Assembly (NCBI GenBank): GCA_001310555.1
Contig: BAXO01000058.1
Location: 1-37,637 of the forward strand
Length of the DNA stretch: 37,637 nt
From: Bacillus sp. JCM 19058
GTDB taxonomy: Bacteria; Bacillota; Bacilli; Bacillales_H; Bacillaceae_D
Reading direction: 5' to 3'
Shown here piece by piece: positions 1 through 9,327 of the stretch. The notes under the pieces are model-generated. The model was not told the origin of the DNA, did not search any database, and saw only the letters and a list, made by a program, of their open reading frames with translations. Each line of letters starts with the position of its first letter. The stretch's first letter is position 1. The translations under genes were made by a program, and so were the position numbers.

Positions 1-8
1 TGCAATGT

Positions 9-25
9 ATAGTACGCTGTGCTAT
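9..25. promoter_or_regulatory. possible PadR operator (imperfect palindrome)
   Basis: An imperfect palindrome with arms ATAG and CTAT and inner AC/GT lies about 70 bp before the PadR start. PadR regulators commonly repress their own promoter through short dyads, so this is a plausible autoregulatory site. The window begins here, so the promoter cannot be judged fully. Confidence 0.25.
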
Positions 26-94
26 GTTATACCCATCTATTACCAAAAGAAAGGCGGTACAGATCAAAATATTTATATATGAGGTGATAAGGCG

Positions 95-420
95 TTGAAT
101 GTGCAATTTAAGAAAGGCGTGCTGGAACTCTGTGTACTTGTTTTATTAAATAAGAAGGATCGATACGGCTATGAGCTTGTTCAAAAAAAATTTCCGGCGA
201 AATCGAAGTGTCAGAAGGTTCTGTCTACCCATTATTGAGAAGGCTAATGAAGGAGCAGTATTTTACGTCCTATTTACAAGAATCGAGCGAGGGCCCATCA
301 CGAAAATATTATCAGATAACTGAACGAGGCCGGTCATACTTGCAGCAATTGCTCGGCGAATGGCAGGAGTTTTCTGAAGGCGTCAATCAATTAATTAATA
401 AAGGTCGGGAGCGCTTGTAA
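95..420 (+). CDS. PadR-family transcriptional regulator (frameshifted as given)
   Basis: A small winged-helix DNA-binding regulator of the PadR family. I choose the TTG start because GAGGTG lies 8 bases upstream. The N-terminus ([20 protein letters not shown]) is the classic PadR opening, and after a frame change it continues as [12 protein letters not shown], the recognition-helix region, then [15 protein letters not shown], the wing. The two halves are separated by an A run of 8 at 183-190; six A would join them as [13 protein letters not shown], matching family spacing exactly. The reconstructed length of about 108 residues is normal. PadR genes often precede a small membrane protein they control; here only a remnant follows. 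The effector is not predictable. The family is clear, the target unknown. Confidence 0.85.
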
Positions 421-429
421 TAAAAAAAA

Positions 430-512
430 CATAGTCACCCATTTAGAAAAGTACGGTAAGAAGGAAATGCAGCGACGAATATTTTAGCTCAGGTAGGCAA
501 GATAGACTAAAT
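430..512 (+). pseudogene. remnant of a PadR-partner gene
   Basis: Ten bases after the PadR stop the sequence reads NIVTHLEKYGKKEMQRRI, then in another frame ILAQVGKID and a stop. This resembles the first residues of the small DUF1700/DUF1129-like genes usually cotranscribed with padR. No start codon, one frame break and no continuation are visible, so I regard it as a decayed fragment. The family assignment is by context and impression only. Confidence 0.4.
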
Positions 513-843
513 ATATAATCGTCTCTAAACAATTAACAAAGCAATGGTTGTTCAAGTTAGGCAAGGAAACGTACGTTTTCATATTTCGAGCAAGCAGTGT
601 CAGACGAACAAATTTTAGCTATGATGCAGTGCGATGGTCATCTGGTGCTATGACGTTTTGGCATAATCTAACACATTAATTAATATTATTGATGCTAAGA
701 TGACAAACCTTTCGATGTAAAAATACGTCTCAGGTCGTAAATAAAAATCCATCGTTAGCTTCTTATGTTCTTATAAAATTATCGTTAAAATCTATGTAGA
801 ATCGGACAAAACAAGGGTTTCATAATGGGTGATCTTCTAGACT
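513..843. other. gene-free stretch
   Basis: An AT-rich stretch with stops in all frames and no recognisable protein fragments, RNA gene or strong hairpin. It may be the eroded remainder of the gene whose beginning lies at 430-512. Confidence 0.4.
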
Positions 844-872
844 TTGACAGAACGAGTAAATCGAGTTAATAT
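844..872 (+). promoter_or_regulatory. sigma-A promoter of the glycolipid operon
   Basis: A perfect -35 TTGACA (844-849), a 17-bp spacer and -10 TAATAT (867-872). It is the best-looking promoter in the window and lies 95 bp before the first glycosyltransferase start. Confidence 0.75.
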
Positions 873-892
873 TACTCTATGAAATAGAGTAA
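872..892. promoter_or_regulatory. operator-like palindrome over the transcription start
   Basis: Perfect 8-bp arms TTACTCTA and TAGAGTAA separated by TGAAA. The dyad starts at the end of the -10 and covers the expected transcription start, an ideal position for a repressor. The cognate regulator is unknown; the PadR gene upstream is one candidate. Confidence 0.5.
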
Positions 893-966
893 ACACTAAA
901 GTTTGGAAATGAATGCGATGAATGAAATGAGACGAAAAGCACAGTTTTCGGAAAGGAGCTAAAGCC

Positions 967-2149
967 ATGAATATCGGAATTTTTACGGACACTTACTATC
1001 CGCAAATTAGTGGAGTCGCTACGTCTATTTTGACTCTGGAAAGACAATTAACAAAATTAGGCCATCATGTATATATTTTTACTTCGACGGATAGTCAAGC
1101 AAACGTAAAACTTGAAGAAGGAAAGGTTTTTCGATTTCCAAGTATGAATGCTTTTTTTTGTCCCGGAAAGACGCCTTGCCATCTCTGGTCTCCACCGCGC
1201 ATCCAAACTGGTTCATCAGCTAGAGCTTGATGTGATCCACACCCATACTGAATTTTCAATGGGGTTATTAGGGAAGTACTTGGCGAAAAAACATTGTATA
1301 CCAATTGTTCACACTTATCATACAATGTATGAGGATTACTTACACTACATTGCCAAGGGGAAGCTTCTGACGGCTTCAATGGTGGCACGGCTTTCGCGTC
1401 TATTTTGCCAAAAAAACTAGCGCGGTGATTGCCCCAACCGAAAAGGTAAAGAAGAAGCTCGAGAAATATGGAGTGTCTGAACACATTAAAGTCATTCCTA
1501 CAGGCCTAGAGCTGGATACCTTTCGAATAGAAAAAAAAGCAGATGAAATACATGCATTAAAGCAGGAACTCGGAATCGGGCGAGGGCAGCCAATCATTTT
1601 GTCCGTTGGCCGGATTGCTGAAGAAAAGAATATGGGAGCGATCGTTTCGGCGATGCCTGAGATCCTGCGGCGTTTGTCAAGTGTCAAGCTCGTCATGGTC
1701 GGTGACGGGCCGGCAAAGGAAGGACTAGAGAAGCAAGTAAAAAAGTTAGGCATCTCATCAGCAGTTATTTTTACCGGAGCAGTTGAATGGAAGTTCATTA
1801 ATCGTTATTATCAGCTGGGCGATGTATTTGTCAGTGCATCAACGACTGAAGCACAAGGTCTGACGTATGTCGAGGCGATGGCGGCAGGACTGCCTGTCGT
1901 AGCAAGGACGATCCAAGCCTTAAAAATGTAATCGTCAATCAGAAAACAGGGTATCTGTTTCATAATGACAGGGAGCTGGCGCATTTGCTTGCTGGTGTTC
2001 TTAATAAACCGGAGGAGCGTATCGCGATTGCAGCCAATGCTCAGCAACAAATTGAACATTTGTCGGCAACGGAATTTGGACGACAGGTTGAGAGAACATA
2101 TGAGCAAGTCATTCAATCCGTCGAGGAGCAAGCTGGAGTCCCTTCCTAG
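967..2149 (+). CDS. GT4 glycosyltransferase, probable diacylglycerol glucosyltransferase (frameshifted)
   Basis: A GT-B fold family 4 glycosyltransferase resembling the LafA/BgsB-type enzymes that transfer glucose from a nucleotide sugar to diacylglycerol on the cytoplasmic membrane face. The ATG follows AAAGGAGC. Visible motifs: the N-terminal IGIFTDTYYPQISGVATSI, then HTHTEFSMGLLGKYLAKKH, and the C-terminal donor-binding half with PIILSVGRIAEEKN and STTEAQGLTYVEAMAAGLPV, including the conserved glutamates. The frame is broken three times: T8 at 1151-1158 (7 expected), A7 at 1410-1416 (6 expected) and GG at 1906-1907 (GGG expected). Corrected, it reads through to the stop at 2147. The next two genes are close, suggesting one operon. 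The family is clear; the exact acceptor is inferred. Confidence 0.82.
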
Positions 2150-2180
2150 CAATCAACGTTAAATTTAAAGGGAGACTATA

Positions 2181-3237
2181 ATGATTAAATTAAACATAAT
2201 GTCTTCAGCAGAAAAAGTAAAGGGACATGGCGTTGCTTCTGCCTATCGCGAATTAGTGGACTTGCTTAAAAAGCAAGATGATAACATGTACCAGCTGACG
2301 ATCAATCGCTGGGTACAAGCAGACGTAACCCACTATCATACGTTGGCTCCTTCTTTTTATTTATCTACATTTTCAAAAAAAGACTGGGACAAAGGTCGGA
2401 TATGTTCACTTTTTGCCTGAGACGATGGAAGGCAGTCTTCAAATGCCCTCGCCAATCAGGAAGCTGTTTGACAACTATATTATTTGGTTTTATAAAAGGA
2501 TGGATGAGCTTGTCGTTGTTAATCCTTCGTTCATCCCTAAGCTGGAGGCTTACGGACTTGAGCGAAAGCACATTCACTATATACCAAACTTTGTCTCATC
2601 TCAAACATTTTATCCGGTTTCCGCAAGAGAACGGCGCGCGTTGCGAAAGCAGCACAGTCTTAAAGAGCAATCATTCATAGTATTAGGAGTAGGTCAAGTA
2701 CAGTACCGAAAAGGTATTTTAGATTTTATTGCTGTAGCGAAACGAATGCCGGACGTTCAGTTTATATGGGTAGGAGGGTTTTCCTTTGGGAAAATTACGT
2801 CCGGCTATTCAGAATTGAAAAAGATCTACGAGAATCCTCCTGCCAATGTCAAATTTGTCGGAATCGTCGATCGCGAAGCAATGAACACTTATTACAATCT
2901 TGCTGATTTATTATTTTTACCTTCTTTTAATGAGTTGTTTCCGATGGCTATTTTGGAAGCGATGAATGTTGAGCGTCCCCTTTTATTGAGAGAATTGCCT
3001 TTATATGAGGATATTTTATTTGATTATTACTTAAAGGGACAATCGATCAATGAATTTGTCGCAAAAATACGGTCATTAAAAGAAAACGACTCTTATTATG
3101 CTAAGGCGAAGCAAAAGGCAGCAAAAGGAGCACGTCATTATTCGGAAGAGCGGCTTGCCGAAATATGGAACGATTTTTACACGCTGATGGCTTGGAAAAG
3201 AGGGCAAATGGTTCATGGCTACAAACACTCGATATAA
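2181..3237 (+). CDS. GT4 glycosyltransferase, second enzyme of the glycolipid operon (frameshifted)
   Basis: A second GT4 enzyme, similar in layout to LafB/BgsA-type enzymes that add a second sugar to monoglycosyl-diacylglycerol. The start follows AAAGGGAG. N-terminal residues NIMSSAEKVKGHGVASAYREL form the acceptor side; the C-terminal half carries VLGVGQVQYRKGILDFIAVA, VKFVGIVDREAMNTYYNLAD and LPSFNELFPMAILEAM, with the ExxxxxxxE-type donor-site motif. An A7 run at 2375-2381 (6 expected) breaks the frame after LSTFSKK; corrected, it gives THYHTLAPSFYLSTFSKKTG and continues. Corrected length is about 352 residues. It starts 31 bases after the first enzyme and overlaps the membrane protein gene by 23 bases, indicating translational coupling. 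Confidence 0.8.
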
Positions 3238-4226
3238 TATATTCAATATCCTTGCTATCATCTTAATTAGTGCAGGCTTTATTATTATTACATTTAGAAA
3301 AGTCGATCTACATGTGCTGATTGATGGAATAACGCAGCTGAATGGCTGGTGGCTGCTATGTGGATGTGCTGCAATCGTCATTGCCTGGCTTCTTGAATCG
3401 ACTGTTCTTTATACGATGGTGCATTCGCATAATAGGCAAAATCGGTTTCTTTCTTCATTGAAGGTTACGATGGTTGGCCAATTGTTTAATGTCATAACCC
3501 CGCTGGCCACGGGTGGACAACAGCCCAGCTCTATATGCTCGTCAAAAGGCGGATGGATGCTGGGGTAGCTAGTTCCATTTTAGTGGCGAAATTTATTATT
3601 TATCAGGCGATGCTAGTAATAAGCTTTTCAATTATCCTAATATTTGGCTATTCCTATTTAGCAGGATTTTTTTCCTTTGATGCAATCGCTTGTCATCGTT
3701 GGGTTTCTCATTAACACAGGAGTTATTATTATTCTAGTCCTCATAGGAAAAAGCAAACGAACGGTTTCCTTTATGGTTCACGCGTTACTAAAGCCTGTAA
3801 GCTGGATAGCGAAGAGGAAAGCGTTCAGTGGGAAAGGGTACTTCAGCAAAAAGTAGAAACTTTTCACGCAGAAAGCCGCCGCTTAGCAAACAAGCGGCGC
3901 TTAATTGTCCTCTGTTGCTTGTTCACCATTATTCAATTGGTTGCATTCTTTTCAGTGCCTTATTTTGTACTCGAATCTATTGGAATACATCCGGAAAGCT
4001 TTGTAAAGATTATGCTTTTCACGCCTTTATTATGATGTTTTCCTCGTTCATCCCAACGCCCAATGGAAGCGGAGCCGCAGAATACAGCTTTTCGTTACTA
4101 TTCGGTTCGCTGATGGGACAGGAAATGCTACTCTTAAGCCTTTTACTATGGCGCTTGCTCACATCTTATAGCTGTATCCTTTTCGGCGGAATTGCAATGT
4201 TTGTCAAAACCGTACAAAGGGATTGA
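3215..4226 (+). CDS. YbhN/lysylphosphatidylglycerol-synthase-TM-like membrane protein (frameshifted)
   Basis: A polytopic membrane protein of the UPF0104/YbhN group, related to the flippase half of MprF. The N-terminus shows hydrophobic segments around residues 8-26 and 42-66, then the family motif QLFNVITPLATGGQPAQLYML; near the C-terminus is SSFIPTPNGSGAAEYSF, another hallmark. I count five frame breaks: a missing C near 3521, T7 at 3667-3673 (6 expected), a missing A at 3818-3820 and a missing T at 4016-4019, with uncertain placement of some. Corrected, it is about 337 residues, normal for the family. Next to two glycolipid glycosyltransferases it probably moves or supports the glycolipid anchor across the membrane; Listeria and enterococci have a comparable gene neighbourhood. 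The function is inferred. Confidence 0.75.
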
Positions 4227-4246
4227 GTCTTCCTGTGAATATGGAT

Positions 4247-4278
4247 GAACCTCTCAGTCTTTTGAGAGGTTCCTTTTT
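4247..4278 (+). terminator. Rho-independent terminator of the glycolipid operon
   Basis: Perfect 10-bp arms GAACCTCTCA and TGAGAGGTTC with a 6-base loop, followed by CTTTTT. It begins 21 bases after the membrane protein stop. Confidence 0.85.
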
Positions 4279-4293
4279 CGGATTAAATGAGAG

Positions 4294-4475
4294 AATTTGG
4301 CGTGAGTGATTTCTCATTCGTAGCTCAGCCCCATCCAGCGCAGGCGCCCAGCGACAAGCAACGTCATTTTGCTCGAACGGTCAACATCAGTTCCCTTCCG
4401 TCCCTGCGTTTCCTTATCTCCATGGCCGCCGCTTAGTTTGTCCGTTGCTAAAGTGGGCGCTCTGTGCTTTTGTTC
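4294..4475. repeat. dispersed repeat, copy A (about 180 bp)
   Basis: This stretch aligns along its length with 12756-12930. Shared blocks include AATTTGRCGTGARTG at the left end, CCRTCCAGCGCAGG, GTCAACATCAGTTCC and TGCTAAA followed by TTCTG/CTCTG-RCTTTTGTT at the right end. It is more GC-rich than the neighbouring spacers. It lies just beyond a terminator, and its right end abuts the copC stop codon (4476-4478). It contains no plausible gene. Confidence 0.7.
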
Positions 4476-5060
4476 TCATTTATTTTTTTTCTTACGGATA
4501 ACTAAGAAATTAACGGCAATGGCAATGATCCCTAATCCAAGAATGTAATATAACAAAGAGCCCTGACTTGTGCGACTCTCTTCTGCAGTATGCTCAGCAT
4601 CATTAGTAGGTTCGGCTTCTTCTGTGTCCTCTTCTTGTTCAGGAACATCCTCGGCTATCTCTTCGTTGAGCTCGGCTTCTTCCCCTGCTGCTTCATTTTC
4701 TAGGACATTAACGGTGAAGGTAAAATCGCCTTCTGTTACATGGGTGTCCTCACCGACAACAGTCCAAGAGACAGAGTAAACCCCGTTTTCCAAAGGCTGG
4801 GCTAATGTTGCCTCCAGGTCTGGACTAGAGACTACAATATCGTCCAGTTCAATTTCCAGACCAGCTTCATTAAATAGCTCGACTGTACTCAATTCCTCGA
4901 TCCCCGCATCAAATGTAAGGACCATTTGCTCGAGCGGTTCTTGGACAATCTCGCCATCTTCAGGATTTGAAGAGTCAAGATGAGAATGGGCAAGAGCGAG
5001 CGGAGGGAAGATTAACATGAAAAGTACAAGAACGAATGTAACCCAGGCATGTCTTATCAT
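4476..5060 (-). CDS. CopC-domain copper-binding protein with C-terminal membrane anchor
   Basis: An exported CopC/YcnJ-N-type copper-binding protein. Residues 1-24 are a signal peptide ending LALA, so mature HSHLDSSNPEDGEIV begins with the histidine used for copper binding in CopC. Near residue 106 VVGEDTHVTEGDFTFTV supplies the second conserved histidine region. Then follows an acidic, low-complexity linker (about residues 120-165) and one hydrophobic segment near 171-189 before RKKKNK, a C-terminal anchor outside the membrane face. 194 residues, uninterrupted. It is the last gene of a minus-strand run with a FixH-like lipoprotein and a two-component system, which suggests envelope copper handling. 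Confidence 0.88.
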   Translation of the reverse strand: MIRHAWVTFVLVLFMLIFPPLALAHSHLDSSNPEDGEIVQEPLEQMVLTFDAGIEELSTVELFNEAGLEIELDDIVVSSPDLEATLAQPLENGVYSVSWTVVGEDTHVTEGDFTFTVNVLENEAAGEEAELNEEIAEDVPEQEEDTEEAEPTNDAEHTAEESRTSQGSLLYYILGLGIIAIAVNFLVIRKKKNK

Positions 5061-5185
5061 TACTGAATCCCCCTTTTCAATTACGGATTTCCGAACAGGT
5101 TAGCTCAACGCTTCGTCTCATAAGCATTCGCCCTCAAAAACAATTACCCATTCAAGGTAAGAGTATTAAGGTTTATGTAGCTAGC

Positions 5186-5671
5186 TTATTGCTCTTCATC
5201 GTGCTCTTCATCGTGCTCCTGGTGATGCTCTTTCATAGAGTCAGCATCGTCGTCTGCGTCAACAATTGCATTTAATTCCTCTTGAGTCACGTCGCCGACA
5301 GGGAAGTGCTCTTTCGGCATGACGTGCATTCCTCTTGCCGTTACATGGGGCTGTAAGAAAAAGACCCCATCTTCTGTAAATGTGTACTCTATTTCGTATA
5401 CGCCTTCGTTCTTGTGAGGAGCGCTAATCAATTCGCCATTTTCCCGCTCTTCGTTTTGCCAAATCTCGAACTCGACTTCATTGGCATCCTCCACATTTTC
5501 GTCACCTTGCGTGACTTTTATTTGTAAAGGTGTAAGCTCTTGCGGAAGAATTTTTTCGGGAAGAAGAATCTCAACATTTACTTCTTCCATACTTAGTTGT
5601 GGTTCGTCATTTCCGCTACAAGCTGCCAATAAAAAGGCGATAGGGAGTAATCCAATCCAACGGAGGTTCAT
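5186..5671 (-). CDS. FixH/YtkA-like lipoprotein with acidic His-rich tail
   Basis: A lipoprotein: signal segment with lipobox LLAAC, Cys18. The body (about residues 28-130) has the immunoglobulin-like FixH/YtkA pattern, including FEIWQNEE, GVYEIEYTFTEDGVFFLQPHVTARGMHVMPKEHFPVG. The tail is HHQEHDEEHDEEQ, a likely divalent-metal-binding stretch. 161 residues, intact. YtkA-like proteins often accompany copper chaperones for cytochrome oxidase assembly. With CopC downstream, a role in extracytoplasmic copper binding or delivery is likely, but no specific substrate is proven. The start follows AAAGAAGGTG at a normal distance. Confidence 0.82.
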   Translation of the reverse strand: MNLRWIGLLPIAFLLAACSGNDEPQLSMEEVNVEILLPEKILPQELTPLQIKVTQGDENVEDANEVEFEIWQNEERENGELISAPHKNEGVYEIEYTFTEDGVFFLQPHVTARGMHVMPKEHFPVGDVTQEELNAIVDADDDADSMKEHHQEHDEEHDEEQ

Positions 5672-5938
5672 CTATTTTCACCTTCTTTCTAAATATAAGC
5701 CTTTTGCCGTTTGGTCTTTTAAACAGCTGAATTTAGCATACAGCAGATTTGTGAAGTCCACGTGAAGTTTCTACCGTTGTTAATAAAACGTTCATAATAT
5801 CGTGCACAGTTTGACGATCACGTCCGCTCTGCTTTTTACATGAAACTGAATATAAGTGTAGGTAACCGCTACTCCTCAAAAGCTAACGATGAAAGTCTCC
5901 ATCTGCTTCTTCCGATGGTTCAAGCTTATAATACGAGC
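5672..5938. other. gene-free spacer between sensor kinase and FixH-like lipoprotein
   Basis: About 270 bp with no supported gene. It probably holds a promoter for the lipoprotein-copC pair on the minus strand, but I could not pick a convincing -35/-10 pair, nor a terminator for the kinase operon. Confidence 0.35.
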
Positions 5939-7337
5939 TTAAGCTTCTTTTGGACAAGGAAGAATTACTTGGGCTCTAGTCCCCTCACCAAGCTTTGAAT
6001 AAAGGTCAAATTGTCCGTTATGTTTTTTTTGACGATTTCGGAAACGATAGCTAAACCGAGACCGGTTCCACCGTCTTCACGAGTTCTCGCCTTATTTACT
6101 CGATAAAAGCGCTCAGTCACTTCGGACAAATCTTGAGAAGGGATTCCGATCCCTTCGTCGGCGACAATTAACACGGCTGCTTCCCCGGCCATCTTAAGCG
6201 TAATCGTTATACTTCTTCCTTCCGGAGTATAGCGAAGCGCATTATCAAGCAGGTTACGAATGACTTGTTCTAGCCTGGCGCTATCCCCATAAATGATCAT
6301 ATCGTGATCGAGCTGGCGAATGATTGTAATTTTTTTTGCTGCTGGGCAATGAGCTCAAATGGCTCACTCGTGTCAATAATTAATTGCGCGAAGGCTATCG
6401 GTTCAAGGGATAATGGGTACGAATCTCCTTCCAGCTGAGCCAAGTCCAGTAAATCATTAGTTAGCCGCTCAAGTCGTACAGCTTCTTTCTGAATGATTGT
6501 CAGCCCTTTTTCTTCATCAATTACTTTTTCTTGCAATGCTTCTGCGTATCCTTTCATATGGCTTAGTGGCGTACGCAGTTCATGGGAAACATTGGCAAGA
6601 AACTCACGCCTGTTTTGCTCGAATGTTTCTAGTGCGGAGGAAAGGAAATTAAAAGAAACGGCCAGCTGCCCCAGTTCATCACGGCGTTCATCTTCCTTAA
6701 TACGCTTGGAAAAGTCTCCGTCAGCCATTTGTTTGGCGATCTGCTTCATTTCGATCAAGGGGCGGGCGATTTGATTACTGATTCGGTTTCCAATAAAAAT
6801 AACGATAACGATTAGAAGAAGGAGCGCTAATATTAAGGCAGAACGTATATCGATAAATGGCTCATAAACCTTAGATAAAGGCATTGACAAAAGAATGGCC
6901 CCAGCCAGCTTCCCATCTGTAAAAACAGGAAGCGCGCTGCCTAAAATATCTTGGGCGAAACGAGGATGTGCTCGAACCATCACGACGGTTTCGCCTTCGA
7001 GTAGCTGCTGTCGCTCCTCAAAGGTTATCAGGTGTTCATCAATGTATGGATCAAACGGAGCTCCGCTACTAAGCTCCATCGGATCGTCGCTAAACAGTAC
7101 AGTAGCCTCTAGGCTTTGCTGCATCCAAGCTAAACGTTCGGTAAAATTGTGGTTGTCCCCATTCTGAGCATAAACGTCAGCTAGGACGTTGCCTTGCTGA
7201 AGCAGGAACTCGATCTGTTTATCGACATAAAGTCGATCATACAAGTAATAGGTGAGTGAAAGGATACAAGAAATGACGGCAAATGCTACAGTACCAATAG
7301 CGATCCAGACCTTTATCTTAATGGACCAGTTTTTCAT
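5939..7337 (-). CDS. HAMP-domain sensor histidine kinase (frameshifted)
   Basis: A membrane histidine kinase. TM1 is near residues 11-31, an extracytoplasmic sensor loop about 35-160, TM2 about 166-183, then HAMP (RISNQIARPLIEMKQIAKQMADGDFS), HisKA with the phosphoacceptor His252 in NVSHELRTPLSHMKGY, and HATPase with N-box NLLDNALRYTPEG, DEGIGIP and GGTGLGLAIV. The frame breaks at T8 6330-6337 and T8 6033-6040 (plus-strand view). Corrected, the end reads VKKHNGQFDLYSKLGEGTRA to a stop at 5939. The gene overlaps the regulator stop by 4 bases (ATGA), so the pair is coupled. The copper-type neighbours suggest a metal or envelope signal; the loop shows no obvious metal motif. Confidence 0.88.
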
Positions 7338-8014
7338 CGCGGAGCCTCAAATTTGTAGCCGACTCCCCAAACGGTTTTGAGGTAGACTCCTGCGGATTTA
7401 AGCTTTAAACGTAAGGTTTTCACATGGGTATCAACAGTCCTTAATGTACCGAACTCTGCATCTGCTCCCCACAATCGCTCATGGAGGTGTTCTCTCGTAA
7501 ATACTTTTCCGTCATGATTGATTAAAAACAGCAATAAATCAAATTCTTTTCGCGTCGTATTAATTAACTCACCTTTTACGTAAACATTTCTACCGTTTTT
7601 GTCGACCTTTAGCTCCTGTATGCTTAAGAGAGCGGTATTGCTGTATAGTTGCTTGGTGCGCCTTAATGCGGCATCTATTCTGGCTGCTAATTCCTTTAAA
7701 CTGAATGGTTTAACCATATAATCGTCAGCACCAATTTGCAAGCCCTTCACCCGGTCCTCTTCACTTCCTCTTGCAGTAAGCATAATAATCGGCAAGGAAG
7801 AGAACTCCCTAATCTGCTGACAGATCGTAAAGCCATCCACGTCAGCCATCATCACGTCGAGTAAAACGAGATCGATGGGTTGTCCTTTCAATATAGCAAG
7901 AGCCTCTAATCCGCCCGTAGCTAAAGTTACGTTATAGTTTCCCTTTCTTAAATAGGTAGCGACAAGGGTCAATAATTCATTCTCGTCGTCTACGACCAAA
8001 ATATGAGCAGTCAT
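7334..8014 (-). CDS. OmpR/PhoB-family response regulator
   Basis: An intact 226-residue response regulator. The receiver domain (1-120) has acidic pocket D9/D10, phosphoacceptor D53 in LVLLDVMM, the switch Thr in MLTARG and Lys in MVKPF. The C-terminal winged helix (about 128-224) ends TRKEFDLLLFL...VDTHVKTLRLKLKSAGVYLKTVWGVGYKFE, typical of the OmpR group. It starts directly after the beta-propeller stop and overlaps the kinase by 4 bases. Likely targets are this operon and the copC genes; no repeat box could be assigned. Confidence 0.93.
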   Translation of the reverse strand: MTAHILVVDDENELLTLVATYLRKGNYNVTLATGGLEALAILKGQPIDLVLLDVMMADVDGFTICQQIREFSSLPIIMLTARGSEEDRVKGLQIGADDYMVKPFSLKELAARIDAALRRTKQLYSNTALLSIQELKVDKNGRNVYVKGELINTTRKEFDLLLFLINHDGKVFTREHLHERLWGADAEFGTLRTVDTHVKTLRLKLKSAGVYLKTVWGVGYKFEAPR

Positions 8015-8986
8015 CTATGATTCCTCCAAAATGATTGCATAAGGACCAGGCGGTACCTTTAATTCATTAACGATTTCGAATGAGCTGCGATTGATAATGG
8101 AAACAGAGTCTCCATCAAGGTTCGTCACAAAAAGCTGTTCGTCATTTCCATTAATAGCATTCGGATTTTCCCCTACCTCAAGGGAAGCGATAACCTCGTC
8201 TGTTCTTTTATCAATTTGATACAAGGAATGATTGCCATGGCAAAGAGCATAGAGGAAGGGAGACTCATCATCACTGTATATGGCAATGGGCATTAAACCA
8301 ACATCGACCGTTGAGCCGGGCTCTCCAGTCTCTAGATCATACGAATGTACTTGACTGTTCAGTTTACCAAAGGAGCCGTGCCCACCGATCCAGAGCTTTT
8401 TTTTCATCTATGTATAGCCCAGACGGTCTGTCGACGACGGGAAAAGTATTGATAGACTTTGCCGATTGTATATCGATGACAGATACTGTTGAACTATCAC
8501 TATTTAAGACAAATAGCTTACCGTCAGCAGTAGCGAGCTCAGTTGGATAGCTGCCAACATCAACGCTTTCGAGAACTTTTTCAGTTGCTAAATCGATAAA
8601 GTGAACCTGATTTTGGCGAATATCTGTCGTAAATACTAATTTTGTTTCAGCATCATACGTAATTGCAGTTAAACCATCGTTTATCTTTAAAAACGGTTGG
8701 ACTGTACCTTCCTCAAGATCGAAGCGCAGCAAAGAATCCTGCTCACGCTTGTTCCAATGATAGTTTCTGGCTCAATGGCAGTCATTGACGACAATGAATA
8801 TAGGCTCTCGGTCGAGAACAGCACTTTATTTTCGATGGCATCAATGAAGGTCAATGTCGGCTCCTTCACATGGAAGATCATCATATAAGGTGCGTTTTGC
8901 GGTGGGGTCTTAAACGTAGCCTTCTGACAGCCGATAATGAGCACGATGCAACAAAAAAAAGTCAAAAAGCGTATAACCGGTTTCAT
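8015..8986 (-). CDS. YncE-like beta-propeller lipoprotein (frameshifted)
   Basis: A lipoprotein with lipobox LIIGC (Cys20) and a repeated beta-propeller body. The repeats are of the YVTN/YncE kind: TFIDAIENKVLFST, VHFIDLATEKVLESVDVGSYPTELA, VSVIDIQSAKSINTFPV, LYQIDKRTDEVIASLEVGENPNAI and VSIINRSSFEIVNELKVPPGPYAI. I choose the ATG at 8986 because AAAGGAG lies just upstream. The frame breaks at CC 8738-8739 (CCC expected) and T8 8397-8404 (7 expected, plus-strand view). It is first of the operon with the two-component system. Such propellers act as extracellular binding or sensing scaffolds; it may be an accessory sensor. The ligand is unknown. Confidence 0.82.
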
Positions 8987-9058
8987 TAGATTCTCCTTTA
9001 AAGCTGCTTGGTGGTAACATACGATTTTCCCTTTTGAAAACCATGTCCTGTCATTGTA

Positions 9059-9327
9059 ACCCAAAGTTGTGAAAAAAACAGTGAAGTACGGAAGCGAACG
9101 CCCAGCTCCCTTTTCTGCAATGTTTATAGGAGGTAAATCGTCCAGGCAAGTACAGTGAGCTTAAGAAATTAGTCGGGAGGGGGATAAGAAATGAAAAACG
9201 CAAGTGAGAGCTTCTTCTTTTTAAAATCTGCAAGGCGCCAATCCCAAGAACGTTGAATAGAAGTGAACTATAGCGGCAAGCGATCTTTTCCCCTGAAGAG
9301 GCACTACTTTAATTTAACGATAACCTC
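9059..9327. other. spacer between the beta-propeller operon and the yvgK-like gene
   Basis: About 270 bp without an established gene. On the minus strand TACAAT at 9053-9058 could be the -10 of the beta-propeller operon, with a poor -35. On the plus strand a 21-codon frame (9191-9256, starting MKNASESFFFLKS) follows the purine-rich GGGAGGGGG; it might be a tiny peptide but has no other support. Confidence 0.3.

Noticed and set aside
1095..1484. Long minus-strand reading frame overlapping the first glycosyltransferase
   Set aside because: It is a shadow of the conserved plus-strand gene and shows no family motif or ribosome binding site.
9191..9256. 21-codon peptide with purine-rich upstream sequence
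   Set aside because: Too short and unsupported by homology, conservation or a promoter; noted only in the spacer description.
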